A stretch of DNA of 64,000 bases from JAJPJE01 sp963848375 (GTDB taxonomy: Bacteria; Acidobacteriota; Terriglobia; Terriglobales; Acidobacteriaceae). The stretch covers positions 124,001-188,000 of the forward strand of contig CAWKDK010000020.1 in NCBI GenBank assembly GCA_963848375.1, written 5' to 3'. Below the pieces are notes generated by a model that had not been told where the DNA came from, made no database searches, and saw only the letters and a list, made by a program, of their open reading frames with translations. Every line of letters begins with the position of its first letter. The first letter of the stretch is position 1. The position numbers and the translations under genes are program-made. Shown piece by piece: positions 19,370 through 28,436 of this stretch.

Positions 19370-19683
19370 ATGAGTAACGAGCGAGACTGGATTGAGCTGA
19401 TCGCCGCCGACGCACCGATCTTTGCCGATCGCCGTAGCGAACCTCGTTTGCCGGCCGAAGGGCAGGTAAAGTCGCTCTCGAAGACAACGCGGGCACTCAC
19501 GAGTTCCATGCCGACCTGGTGAACTTCAGCCAGCGCGGCTTGTGCATCCGCCACACCTTCACCGGCCTCAAGCCCTGCCAAACCCTCCGCGTCTTCAGCA
19601 CCGAGGGAGAAGTAGAAGTCGAGGTAGCCTGGAACTGGGCCGTGGGCGCTGTCGTTATCTCCGGCTTGCGCGCTATCTCCTGA
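19370..19683 (+). pseudogene. PilZ-domain protein, frameshifted
   Basis: A short protein with PilZ features: RRSEPRLPAEGQV (the RxxxR arm) followed, in another frame, by DLVNFSQRGLCIRH (matching the [D/N]xSxxG core) and a beta-strand-rich end (VEVEVAWNWAVGAVVISG). The frame changes by one missing base near 19471 (reads GTAAAGTCGCT). PilZ domains bind cyclic di-GMP. Corrected length is about 104 residues. It stands alone after the efflux operon. Could be a real remnant or a sequencing indel. Confidence 0.7.
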
Positions 19684-19746
19684 CCCGCATTCGCTTCAAT
19701 CCGAAGCGAACGAGCCCTCCGTTGACTTGATTGGGTCGTTATATCT

Positions 19747-19825
19747 GTCATTCCGAGCGAGTGGCCGCAGAGTTTTTGCGATCCGCTTTTGGATCGCGCG
19801 GCCGCGAGTCGAGGGACCTCGCGTT
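19747..19825. repeat. Dispersed repeat F, copy 1
   Basis: Starts GTCATTCCGAGCGAG and ends CGAGTCGAGGGACCTCGCGTT. An internal 7-bp stem (GCGATCC/GGATCGC, 6-nt loop) lies at 19778-19797. A second copy with the same ends but a different internal stem is at 33271-33384. Non-coding, just downstream of hoxH. Confidence 0.65.
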
Positions 19826-19838
19826 ATCGCTGTGGCAA

Positions 19839-21257
19839 TTAGTTCTCTACTTCATCCAACACTCTTCCCCGACTATCCACCAACCGTATCCTCACCGCCG
19901 GCTGTCCCATCGCATGTGTCGAACAACTCAGGCACGGATCATACGCGCGCACTACGGCCGCCACGCGATTTAGCGCGCCTTCCTCCAGCTTGTCCCCGTT
20001 GACGTAGCGTTCGCTCACCTGCCGTACACTCTGGCCCATCGCCAGGTTGTTGTGCCCGGTCGCCACGATCAGGTTCGCCCACTTCATCGCCCCCTGCTCA
20101 TCGACCTTGTAATGATGGATCAGCGTCCCGCGCGGAGCCTCGATCACGCCTACGCCTTCCAGCGCATTCACACCGGCCTTCGCACGCACATGTTCATCCA
20201 GCGTCACCGGATCGCCAAGCAACTTCTCGATCTTCTCCAGCGCATACACGATCTCGATCAGCCGCGCGTAGTGATACAGAAACGCGCTCTGCGCCGGCAG
20301 CGGGAACCGGTTCGCAAACTCTTTGCGCTCGACATCCGCCGCCGGCGTTCCGTAGCTATCAATCACGTTCAGCCGCGCCAGTGGTCCCACACGGTACACG
20401 CCATTGGGATATCCAATCGGCTTGTAGAACGGTGCCTTCAGATACGAATCCCGCAGACTCATTTCACCAATCCACTGTGAATACTCGTCCACTGGAATCT
20501 GATCTTCGATGATCTCTCCAGCGGCGCCGCGGAACCGCAGCATGCCGTCATAGAGTTGCAGATTGCCCTTTCGATCCACTAGCCCCGCATGCATCGTTGG
20601 CGCTGTGCCGAAATTCGCAATCTCATCTTTATAGTCGTCGAGCACAGCCTTGAAGAATCGGAACGTCCGCTGCGTGATCGCCTTCGCCTCCGGCAAATCT
20701 GCCAGGATTCGATCGCGTACCTGTACCGTCATCGGCGCGTTCACGCCACCCGGCACGATCCACGACGCATGAACCCGTTCCTTCGCCACACCCTCAATGA
20801 TCTGCAGCCCGAACTTCCGCAGCTCTATCCCATCCCGCGCCACATCCGGATGCTTCCGGATGATTCCGAGGATATTCCTACTCAGCGGATCGGAATCCAT
20901 CCCCAACAGAAAATCCGGCGCCGACAGATAGAAGAAGCTCAGCGCATGCGACTGCACATATTGTGCGCAGTGAATCAGTTCCCGCAGATTCTTCGCGGCC
21001 GGTGGAATGCGCACGGCCATAATCGCTTCGCACGCCTTCGCCGACGCCAGCGCATGGCTCACCGGGCAAATCCCGCAAATGCGCGACGTGATTCCCGGCA
21101 TCTCGTAAAACGGTCGCCCTTCGGTGAATTTCTCGAACCCGCGCACCTGCGTGACTTGAAATTCGGTATTAGCGACCTTGCCATCGTCTCCCAGCTGAAT
21201 CGTGATCTTGGCATGACCTTCGATGCGGCTGACCGGCTCTATCGTGATGCGCTTCAT
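19839..21257 (-). CDS. hoxH: NAD-linked NiFe hydrogenase large (catalytic) subunit
   Basis: Large subunit of a bidirectional group 3d-type NiFe hydrogenase, carrying the Ni-Fe(CN)2CO site for H2 = 2H+ + 2e-. The four metal cysteines are visible: RICGICPVSH (Cys61, Cys64) and DPCLSCSTH near the end (Cys442, Cys445). The 24 residues after the motif His should be clipped by a maturation endopeptidase. About 472 residues. ATG at 21257 follows AAGGAG at 21265-21270; the hoxY stop lies just upstream. No cognate HoxW-type protease is adjacent. Confidence 0.95.
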   Translation of the reverse strand: MKRITIEPVSRIEGHAKITIQLGDDGKVANTEFQVTQVRGFEKFTEGRPFYEMPGITSRICGICPVSHALASAKACEAIMAVRIPPAAKNLRELIHCAQYVQSHALSFFYLSAPDFLLGMDSDPLSRNILGIIRKHPDVARDGIELRKFGLQIIEGVAKERVHASWIVPGGVNAPMTVQVRDRILADLPEAKAITQRTFRFFKAVLDDYKDEIANFGTAPTMHAGLVDRKGNLQLYDGMLRFRGAAGEIIEDQIPVDEYSQWIGEMSLRDSYLKAPFYKPIGYPNGVYRVGPLARLNVIDSYGTPAADVERKEFANRFPLPAQSAFLYHYARLIEIVYALEKIEKLLGDPVTLDEHVRAKAGVNALEGVGVIEAPRGTLIHHYKVDEQGAMKWANLIVATGHNNLAMGQSVRQVSERYVNGDKLEEGALNRVAAVVRAYDPCLSCSTHAMGQPAVRIRLVDSRGRVLDEVEN

Positions 21258-21267
21258 CGCATGCTCC

Positions 21268-21786
21268 TTAACCAAATTTCACTTTCCCTGCCAGATCAGG
21301 CTTCTTTCCATCCAGCAGATCCGTCAGCACACCCGCAATCAGCTTCGAACTTGGCGGACAGCCCGGCAAAAACATATCGACCTTCACAAACTCGTGCACC
21401 GGTCGTGACTGGTTTAGCAGTGCAGGCAACCGGTCTCCCGGAACATCCTTGCCGCCGCCATAAATCTTCTGCAGCAACTGGCTGACGGGAATCGCATTCC
21501 GCATCGCCGGCACATTGCTCGTAACCGCGCAGTCGCCCAGCGCGATCAGCGTCTTGGTGCGCTGCCGAATCTTCTGCACCCGCCACGCATCTTCCTGCGA
21601 GCTGACGGCCCCTTCAACTAACGTCACGTCGACATCTTCCGGAAACTCTTGCTCGTCGACCAACGGGCCGTACACAATGTCGATCCGCCGCGCCAGCGCA
21701 ATGATCGTCGCATCCATATCGAGCAGTGACATGTGGCATCCCGAGCATCCGTCCAGCCATATCGTGGCCACTTTCACTCGTTTCAT
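21268..21786 (-). CDS. hoxY: NAD-linked NiFe hydrogenase small subunit
   Basis: Short hydrogenase small subunit of the HoxY type, 172 residues, with only the proximal [4Fe-4S] cluster. Ligands are seen in DGCSGCHMS (Cys14, Cys17), GDC near residue 94 and PGCPPS near 145. No Tat signal is present, so the enzyme is cytoplasmic. It passes electrons between HoxH and the diaphorase part (HoxU). ATGA overlap with the end of hoxU. Confidence 0.95.
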   Translation of the reverse strand: MKRVKVATIWLDGCSGCHMSLLDMDATIIALARRIDIVYGPLVDEQEFPEDVDVTLVEGAVSSQEDAWRVQKIRQRTKTLIALGDCAVTSNVPAMRNAIPVSQLLQKIYGGGKDVPGDRLPALLNQSRPVHEFVKVDMFLPGCPPSSKLIAGVLTDLLDGKKPDLAGKVKFG

Positions 21787-22493
21787 GCCTCTGTTCCTTT
21801 CCGGTGCGCCAGGAGGCTGATGTTGTCATTCCGCTTGACCATCTCTTCCACCGCCCAGCCCTTCTCCGCCAGCGCGCCCGTCGGACATGCCTGCACACAC
21901 TTTCCGCAATTCGTACACCCGCGCGATTCTCCCCACTTCTGGTTCAGATCGCTCTGAACTCGCGCATGAATGCCGCGCGCGGTGATCTCCCAGACATGCG
22001 CGCCTTCCAGCTCCGCGCACACTCGCACGCATCGCGTACACAGGATGCACCGGTTGTGATCTAGCACGTATCGCGGATGTGACTGGTCCACCGACAGCTT
22101 GGGATAGTTGTACGAGAACCGCACATTCGTGATTCCCATCTGCGACGCCATCGTTTGCAACTCGCAGTGGCCATTCGACACGCATACCGCGCAGATGTGA
22201 TTCCGCTCCACGAACAGCAGCTCCAGCGTGATCTTCCGGTAACGCGTCAACTTCGCCGAGGTCGTCGCCACCGACATCCCTTCCTGGATCGGTGTCGTGC
22301 ACGCCGGCACCAGCCGGTCGATCCCCGAAACCTCCACCATGCATAGCCGGCATCCGCCAACCGGACTCAATCCCTCGAGATAGCAGAGCGTCGGAATGTA
22401 CTTACTGCTCTTCCTCGCCGCCTGGAGAATCGTTTCGCCCTCCATGGCGCTCACCAGCTCACCATCAATTCGAAGCTGAAGTTTCTTAGGCAT
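21783..22493 (-). CDS. hoxU: Hydrogenase diaphorase iron-sulfur subunit
   Basis: NuoG-N-terminal-like electron-wire subunit, about 236 residues. It has a plant-type [2Fe-2S] domain (CYLEGLSPVGGCRLC), a His-Cys3 cluster region (HICAVCVSNGHCELQ) and two [4Fe-4S] ferredoxin motifs (CILCTRCVRVC and CTNCGKCVQACP). It connects the HoxF flavin site with HoxY. ATG at 22493 follows GGAG and lies 11 bases after the stop of the upstream fusion gene. An in-frame extension to 22544 overlaps that gene and is rejected. Confidence 0.94.
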   Translation of the reverse strand: MPKKLQLRIDGELVSAMEGETILQAARKSSKYIPTLCYLEGLSPVGGCRLCMVEVSGIDRLVPACTTPIQEGMSVATTSAKLTRYRKITLELLFVERNHICAVCVSNGHCELQTMASQMGITNVRFSYNYPKLSVDQSHPRYVLDHNRCILCTRCVRVCAELEGAHVWEITARGIHARVQSDLNQKWGESRGCTNCGKCVQACPTGALAEKGWAVEEMVKRNDNISLLAHRKGTEA

Positions 22494-22504
22494 GGGCTCC
22501 TCTC

Positions 22505-25500
22505 TCAGGCTTCTACCTTCACGTCGCACCGCAAGCACCGGCACGCCTCATCCACTGCTTCCGAGCCGCTTAATCCAGTCACAACCTCTTCTTCGGATTT
22601 CGCTCTGGCTACTGCCACCAGCTCGTGACCGCCGTGCCTCCGGCTTTCACTCGGATTCTCCGGCACTCGCAGGTCGTACTCGATCTTCGGGAACAGCTGC
22701 TCCCATCGCCGCACTTCCATCAGTTGCTGATCGATGTTCTGCGCCGCCTGCTTGCCATATGCCATGGCGTTCGACACGTTCGACGCACCAGTGATCACGT
22801 CTCCTCCCGCATAGAATCGCGGTCGCGTCGTCTCCAGCGAGAAGCGATTTACCTCGATCGTGCCCGCCTCTTTCATGCCCAGGCCCGACGCTCGCGCGAA
22901 GTCCAGGTCGAACGTCTCACCCACAGCCAGGATCACCGAATCGCATTCGAAGCGCTGTATCTCATCCGTTGGCACCGGCTTTCTTCGCCCCGATCCGTCG
23001 TACTCGCCCAGCCGTGTCTTTACGATCTCGATCGCCTTCACATTCCCTTTTGCGTCGCCAACAATCCGGTGCGGCGCCGCCAGGAATGCAAACTTCACGC
23101 CCTCCGCCTGTGCGGCTGCGGTCTCTTCTTCGATCGCAGGCATGTCTTTACGCTCGCGCCGGTAGATCACGGTTACATTCGCTCCCCGTCGCAGCGCCGT
23201 TCGCGCCGAATCGATCGCCGCATTGCCACCGCCGATCACGACCACTTTCTTGCCCAACTTCAGCTCTTCGTTTTTCGCCACCGACTCCAGGAACAGCAGC
23301 GCCGGATACACGCCTTTCAACTCCGTGTCCCGGCAGATACACCCACGACTCTTTCCACGTCCCGATCGACAGGAACACCGCGTCGAAACGGTCATCCAAT
23401 TCGTTCAGCGAAATGTCGAACCCGATGCGCGTATTGAACGTGAACTTCACGCCCAATCGCTCGATGAGCTCAATCTCTTTTCGCAGCACCGCCTTCGGCA
23501 GCCGATACTCCGGCAGCGCAAACCTGAGCATCCCGCCTGCCTCAGCCTTCTCATCGAATACCGTGACGTCGTGTCCCAGCATCGCCAGGTAGAACGCCGC
23601 TGTCAGCCCCGCAGGCCCAGCACCTGCAATCGCGATCTTGCGCCCTGTAAGTTCCAGCTTGCGCTTGGCTAGTTGCGACACTGCTTCCTCGAAGCGATCC
23701 GATAGCAGTATCGAATCAGCGATGAAGCGATGCACCTCACGCATATTCACCGGCTCATCCACTGTCTGCCGCCGGCAGCGCCGGTCGCACGGATGCTGGC
23801 ACACACGTCCCGTCGAGGCTGGCAACGGGTTGTCCATGATCACCGACAGGAACGCGTCATCCAGCCGCTCCTCGCGTTGCAATTCGAGGAAGCGCGGAAT
23901 ATTCATGTGCAGAGGACAGCTGTTCTCGCATGGCGAAAGCGCCAGATCTTCGCAGACGCCTGCCGCACATCGCCGCCCCAAGATGTGATCTTCAAATTCA
24001 TGCCGGAAGTGCCGCATGGTCGTCAGCACCGGATTCGGCGCCGTCTGTCCCAACCCGCATAGCGAACAATCGCGCACGTACCGCGCCAGTTCGTCCAGCA
24101 CGTCCAACTGGTGCATCGTGCCCGATCCATCCGTGATCGCATTCAACATGCGCAGCGATTTGTTCAGCCCAACCCGGCACGGCACGCATTTTCCGCACGA
24201 CTCCGAATGTGTGAACTCGATGAAGTACCGCGCTACGTCCACCATGCAGTTGTCTTCATCCATCACCACCATGCCGCCCGAACCCATGATCGATCCGAGT
24301 TGCGCCAGGCTCTCGTAATCGACAGCGGTGTCGAACATCTCCTGCGGAATGCATCCGCCCGACGGACCTCCAGTCTGCACCGACTTGATCGGCGATGCAC
24401 TCGCGCTTCCCTCGCCTATGTCGTAGATAAACGTCTTCAGCGGCGTCCCCAGCGGCATCTCCACCAGTCCCGTGCTGCGCACCTTGCCCACCAGCGAGAA
24501 GACTTTGGTTCCCGCGCTCTTCGGACTGCCCGTCTCCGAGAACCACGCCGGACCCTTGGTCACGATCGGCGCGATGTTGTACCAGGTCTCGACGTTGTTG
24601 ATGTTGGTCGGTTTCCCCCACAATCCCTTCTGTGCCGGGAATGGCGGCCTCGGACGTGGTCTTCCCGCAAAGCCTTCGAGGGACGCAATCAGCGCCGTCT
24701 CTTCGCCGCAAACGAACGCGCCCGCGCCCTCCACCAGATCGATGTTGAATTTGAATCCGCGACCCAGGATGTTCTCGCCGAGCAGCCCGTACTCACGCGC
24801 CTGCTCGATCGCCCGCGACAGCCTGTGCACCGCCAGCGGATACTCCGCGCGCACATATACGATTCCTTCCGTCGCGCCCGTCACGTATCCGCCGATAATC
24901 ATCCCTTCCAGCAGCGAGTGCGGATCGCTCTCGATCTCGTTGCGATTCATGTACGCGCCCGGATCGCCTTCATCCGCATTGCAGATGATGTACTTCGTAT
25001 CCGCCTTCGCCTTCGCCAGGAACTCCCACTTGTTGCCCGTGGGAAATCCTGCGCCGCCGCGCCCGCGCAGCTTCGAAGCCTTCACCTGCTCGATCACCTT
25101 CTCCGGCCGCCCCTCGATCAGCACGCTATACAGCGCCTGGTAGCCGCCAATTCCGATGTACTCCTCAATATCGTCAGGATTGATGAATCCGCAATTCCGC
25201 AGAACGATCTTCTTCTGACCTTTGAAGAACGGCACTTCATTCCATCGCGGAATCTCCGGATACCCGTGCCCGTACTTCAAATAGCCGGTCACGTGATCCC
25301 ATTCTTCGATCTTGGAATAGATCAGGTCCGGCGTCAGCTTCCCCGTCGCCGCGTCGTGAAGAATGCGCCCCGCATCATTTGCCTGCACGCGATGCAGCAC
25401 CACCATTGGCTGTCCCGGCAGACGCACCGTCACCAGCGGTTCCTGGAAGCACGCGCCAAAGCAACCCACTCCCGCCAGCACGATTTCGTCGCCCGAGCGT

Positions 25501-25661
25501 TCGATCAACTCAGCAAACGCATGAAACACGCCTTCCGCGCCATTACCGCGCCCGCACGTACCCATTCCCACGGTAATTCGGGGCGCGCTCGGCATTAGCT
25601 TCGCAAGACCGGCTTCGCGAACAGCGTTGAATGCGCCAATATCCAGAATTCGGGGCATCAT
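22505..25661 (-). CDS. hoxF: HoxF/NuoF-like diaphorase fused to GltD/NfnB-like flavoprotein (frameshifted)
   Basis: About 1052 residues if joined. Order: thioredoxin-like [2Fe-2S] domain (about 25-120, GVGCFGACFQEP); NuoF/HoxF FMN-NAD(H) domain (about 140-540, NADEGDPGAYMNR, GAFVCGEETALIASLEG); [4Fe-4S] motif SCGKCVPCRVG; a GltD-type cluster domain (CENSCPLHMNIP, CQHPCDRRCRR); FAD motif AGAGPAGLTAAFYLAMLG; a second dinucleotide site VVVIGGGNAAIDSARTALRR; FAD-closing YAGGDVITGASNVSNA; and a C-terminal CRCLRC. One frameshift near 23330 (net +1 base, between WVYLPG and DTELKGVYPAL) splits the FAD domain, so the two pieces cannot be separate natural proteins. Start ATGA-overlaps hoxE. It could couple H2/NAD(H) to NADP(H) or ferredoxin. 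Confidence 0.85.
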
Positions 25662-26197
25662 TCACTCTCCCGCTCAAGATTGCGAATCTCGCGCTGCATG
25701 GTGCGTTCGTTCACATGCCCGCAGATCCGGTGATTGATCTCCACCACCGGCGCCAGCGCGCACTGCCCGAAGCACGCCACCGTGCGCACCGTGAACTTGT
25801 TGTCCGGAGTAGTCAGCGACACCTTGTCAGCTTCGCTGGCGTTCTCCGCATCATCCGCCCCCAGTCCGAGGTCCAGCCGCAGCGTCTGCAGCAGGCTGCG
25901 CGACCCGCGCGTATGGCACGCCGTTCCACGGCATATGCATATGGTGTTATCGCCCTGCGGACGCAGGTTGAAGAAGGCATAGAACGTCGCCACGCTATAG
26001 ATCTGCGATAAGGGCACGTCGGCCTTGGCCGCTACGTAACGCAGCGCATCCATCGGCAGGTAGTTGTGAGGATTATGGTTTTGCACTGCCTCTAGAATGC
26101 TCAGCAGTGCTCCCGGACGGCCCGCTCGCCCAGCGACTACCTGGTCGATAAACGCCTGCTCTCCGGCCTCGAGTCTTTCGTCCAATGCTGCGTGCAT
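25658..26197 (-). CDS. hoxE: Hydrogenase diaphorase [2Fe-2S] subunit
   Basis: NuoE/HoxE-like thioredoxin-fold protein, 179 residues. Its [2Fe-2S] ligands are CRGTAC and CFGQC, with the usual helical N-terminal bundle (YLPMDALRYVAAKADVPLSQIYSVA spans it). First gene of hoxEFUYH. ATG at 26197 follows AAGGAG with 7-nt spacing. The operon promoter should lie in 26198-26830. Confidence 0.93.
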   Translation of the reverse strand: MHAALDERLEAGEQAFIDQVVAGRAGRPGALLSILEAVQNHNPHNYLPMDALRYVAAKADVPLSQIYSVATFYAFFNLRPQGDNTICICRGTACHTRGSRSLLQTLRLDLGLGADDAENASEADKVSLTTPDNKFTVRTVACFGQCALAPVVEINHRICGHVNERTMQREIRNLERESE

Positions 26198-26831
26198 GCC
26201 GCGCTCCTTTCGACAGACACACCAGCTCTATTTGAGGCCATGCTATGTCGGCGCTACGCAGGCCAACAATGTTCCGCAGCACATCACCACGTGATAAGGA
26301 CCACACCTGCTACACGCACCGCGTGGGAATCGCGCATTGGACGGTCGAATTGAGAGCTGTTGTGTCGCTCGGTTCCCTGTCGTAAGAAGTTGATCCTTTC
26401 GATCAATTCTCATCAGCATCGAAGTCATGTTGAGCGCAGCGAAACATCTCTGCGTCCGGTACCCTCATTCTCGCGAAGCGTACTCCTCGGGAAGAAACTG
26501 TCCCGTTGTCATCACGAGCGGACGCCAGTCCGCGAGGGATCTGCAGTTGCTCTGGTCCGCCAGACTTGAAGATTGATCGTGCAGCTCCGCCGGCAAAGTC
26601 TGAGCCGTGCTGCCCCAGGTCCGCGCCCTTCCGTCGGACTCTACCCTGGGCCGAGCCTCCATTCCGAGCGCCGCGAACTATCCAGCTACTCGCTACCAGC
26701 CACCCCATCCGAACCGCAGCCCCGGCCTCACCCCCTCACGTGACCCCAATCACCGCATAAGTGAGGTTCCCGCACTTAAATGGGCGCGTTCTAGCATCTC
26801 AAGCTAGAAAATGCACGGTGGCAGGTGACCT
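26198..26831. other. Gene-free region upstream of hoxE with repeats
   Basis: I see no supportable gene in these 634 bases. The region should contain the hox promoter on the minus strand. It holds repeat E (26424-26449, GTCATGTTGAGCGCAGCG core) and repeat D (26508-26549, GTCATCACGAGCGGACG core), both also present 1.1-1.3 kb further on. Confidence 0.6.
26508..26549. repeat. Dispersed repeat D, copy 1
   Basis: A 42-bp unit that begins GTCATCACGAGCGGACG and ends GGGATCTGCAGTTG. It recurs at 27559-27600 with a single base difference (C/T), and in shortened form at 27670-27683. Confidence 0.8.
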
Positions 26832-27125
26832 ATGGTCTATGTGCTGATCAATCTCAAGGTTCAGGACTTTGCCGACTGGAAGAGTGGATTCGACGAAATG
26901 ATTTGGAGCCGCCACGATGCCGGTGAAGCCGACTTTCACGTCTACCGCAACCTCGCCGACCCCGGCGACGTCACCGTTCTACTCGAATGGGAAACCATCG
27001 ATCGTGCGCGCCGCTTTCTTGATCACGATAAGTCGAAAGAGTTCTTGCAAGAGGGTGCCGTCGGTCCGGTGCAAATTCGCTACTTAGCGGAAGCCGTCAG
27101 CCTCCGCCGCACGGCCGCCGACTGA
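26832..27125 (+). CDS. Small ABM-like (dimeric alpha-beta barrel) protein
   Basis: 97 residues with the look of an antibiotic-biosynthesis-monooxygenase/cyclase-fold protein: a first strand MVYVLINLKVQDFADWKSGF, a central VYRNLADPGDVTVLLEWETID segment (a little longer than one strand) and a C-terminal strand VQIRYLAEAV. A weak AGGTGA lies six bases before the ATG. Members act as small oxygenases or binding proteins, but no substrate can be given. It sits alone between two repeat islands. Confidence 0.7.
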   Translation: MVYVLINLKVQDFADWKSGFDEMIWSRHDAGEADFHVYRNLADPGDVTVLLEWETIDRARRFLDHDKSKEFLQEGAVGPVQIRYLAEAVSLRRTAAD

Positions 27126-27764
27126 CACGGAAATTGCGTCGGTGCGGGTGCCCCACTCGTCGCGCAGCGAACGAGTGGGAGGTAAGTCCGCCGGCGTCCT
27201 CGCCCGCGACTCGTTTTGCCTAATAACGTGGGGAAACACCGTCGCGTGCCCTTCCCGAATTACGTGGGCAGCCGACCTCGGCTGCCCATCCGAGCGCAGC
27301 GAGGATCCTGTTATACCGAGCGGAGCGACAGGTGTGTGATCAAAGTTTCCACCCCTGTCATCCCGAGCGAGGGCGAACGCCCGAGCCGAGGGAGCCCTAC
27401 CCAACGACAAAGAGAGACGAATGCCTGCGAATCTTCGGTCGAAATGCGTTGGGAGCATGACCGGTGGCGCGGGCGCCCTCGCCCGCGACTCATTTCACCG
27501 AATATGCGTGGGGCGGCCGACCTCGGCTGCCCATCCGAGCGCCAGCGAGGATCTGTTTGTCATCACGAGCGGACGTCAGTCCGCGAGGGATCTGCAGTTG
27601 AATAGCAGGACCCACACAAGCCTCATGGACCTCCACCGAGGTCATGTTGAACGCAGCGAGGATTTGTTTGTCATCACGAGCGGCCTCACCACAAGCCTCA
27701 TAAATAACCAACGCAGTCATGTTGAGCGGAGCGAAACATCTATGTATTTTCCGCTCGGAAATAA
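27126..27764. repeat. Repeat island (families B, C, D, E and a separate hairpin)
   Basis: No gene is seen in 639 bases. From left to right: a 9-bp hairpin CCCACTCGT/ACGAGTGGG (27152-27179); repeat C (27190-27212); repeat B, a 10-bp stem GGGCAGCCGA/TCGGCTGCCC (27266-27287); repeat C (27463-27491); repeat B (27511-27532); repeat D (27559-27600); repeat E (27641-27660); a partial D (27670-27683); and repeat E (27716-27741). The C-then-B pair occurs twice in tandem, and the D/E units likewise, so the island grew by duplication. Confidence 0.75.
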
Positions 27765-28166
27765 TTAACGACCGCTGTACTGCTCCAGCAACTCCCTCAC
27801 CTCGGTGATCTGCCGTTCTGTCAGCTTCGCGCGAAGCAGATTCACATTCATTAAGTAGATCGAACCGTACTCGGCCTGCTTATCCTTCGCCGGATACATC
27901 GCCTCCACATACGCATCGCGGTATGCGATCCAGGCTCTCTCAGCAGCTTTAATCTTCTCGAGCGCCTCCGGCTGCTTTGCGGCCGCCGCCAGCAGTTTGC
28001 GGTAGACCTCATTCAGCCGCGCGTCGACCCGCGCCGCGTCTTCGCTCGCACACGTGTTCATCGCCATCTGGGTCGTCGCCTTATCAAGGCAGGCACGATA
28101 CTCCGCCGACTCCTGCGCCACACTCGCAAGCGAAACCAGCAGAAACACAATCAGCAGAAGTCTCAT
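27765..28166 (-). CDS. LprI-like (DUF1311) exported protein
   Basis: 133 residues with a signal peptide (MRLLLIVFLLVSLASVAQ). The LprI/DUF1311 pattern follows: two cysteines (YRACLDKA and MNTCASEDAARVDARLNEVY) and a conserved AAERAWIAYRDA helix. Related proteins inhibit lysozyme, but most DUF1311 proteins are uncharacterised. Monocistronic, read toward the repeat island. Confidence 0.85.
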   Translation of the reverse strand: MRLLLIVFLLVSLASVAQESAEYRACLDKATTQMAMNTCASEDAARVDARLNEVYRKLLAAAAKQPEALEKIKAAERAWIAYRDAYVEAMYPAKDKQAEYGSIYLMNVNLLRAKLTERQITEVRELLEQYSGR

Positions 28167-28213
28167 GAAGGCTCAGCTCCATTCATTCACAGCGGCGAAG
28201 AATCCAACGGTGG

Positions 28214-28244
28214 CCCATTCAAGCCCTCTTTTGGCTTGAGTGGG
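28214..28244 (+). repeat. Dispersed hairpin repeat A, copy 2
   Basis: CCCATTCAAGCC, loop CTCTTTT, GGCTTGAGTGGG: same stem as the copy at 11285. A second hairpin follows immediately at 28268-28299 (CCCACCCTCGACCC / GGGTCGTGGGTGGG, TTCT loop, one mismatch). Both lie between the LprI-like gene and the end of the 990-residue gene. Confidence 0.75.
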
Positions 28245-28436
28245 GCAGTTATCATCATGTTGGGTGCCCCACCCTCGACCCTTCTGGGTCGTGGGTGGGC
28301 AGGTTCGCCTCCCTCTATGCGGAAACGAAAATCTTCGTTTTCGAGCGTGGCGAGGATCCTGTTATACCGAGTGCAGCGAGTATCCCTACTCGTTCCACGA
28401 TGTATTGCTCCTAGGAGTGTCACTTCAATCCCGTTC

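Noticed and set aside
22505..23395. A separate gene for the second half of the HoxF fusion
   Set aside because: It would begin in the middle of an FAD domain with no proper start; one frameshifted gene fits better.
24111..25598. Long plus-strand frame opposite hoxF
   Set aside because: The minus strand encodes the conserved NuoF/HoxF motifs; this one has none.
27126..27764. Possible CRISPR array in the repeat island
   Set aside because: Repeats are of several families, differ in length and spacing, and are palindromic; no regular repeat-spacer pattern or cas gene.
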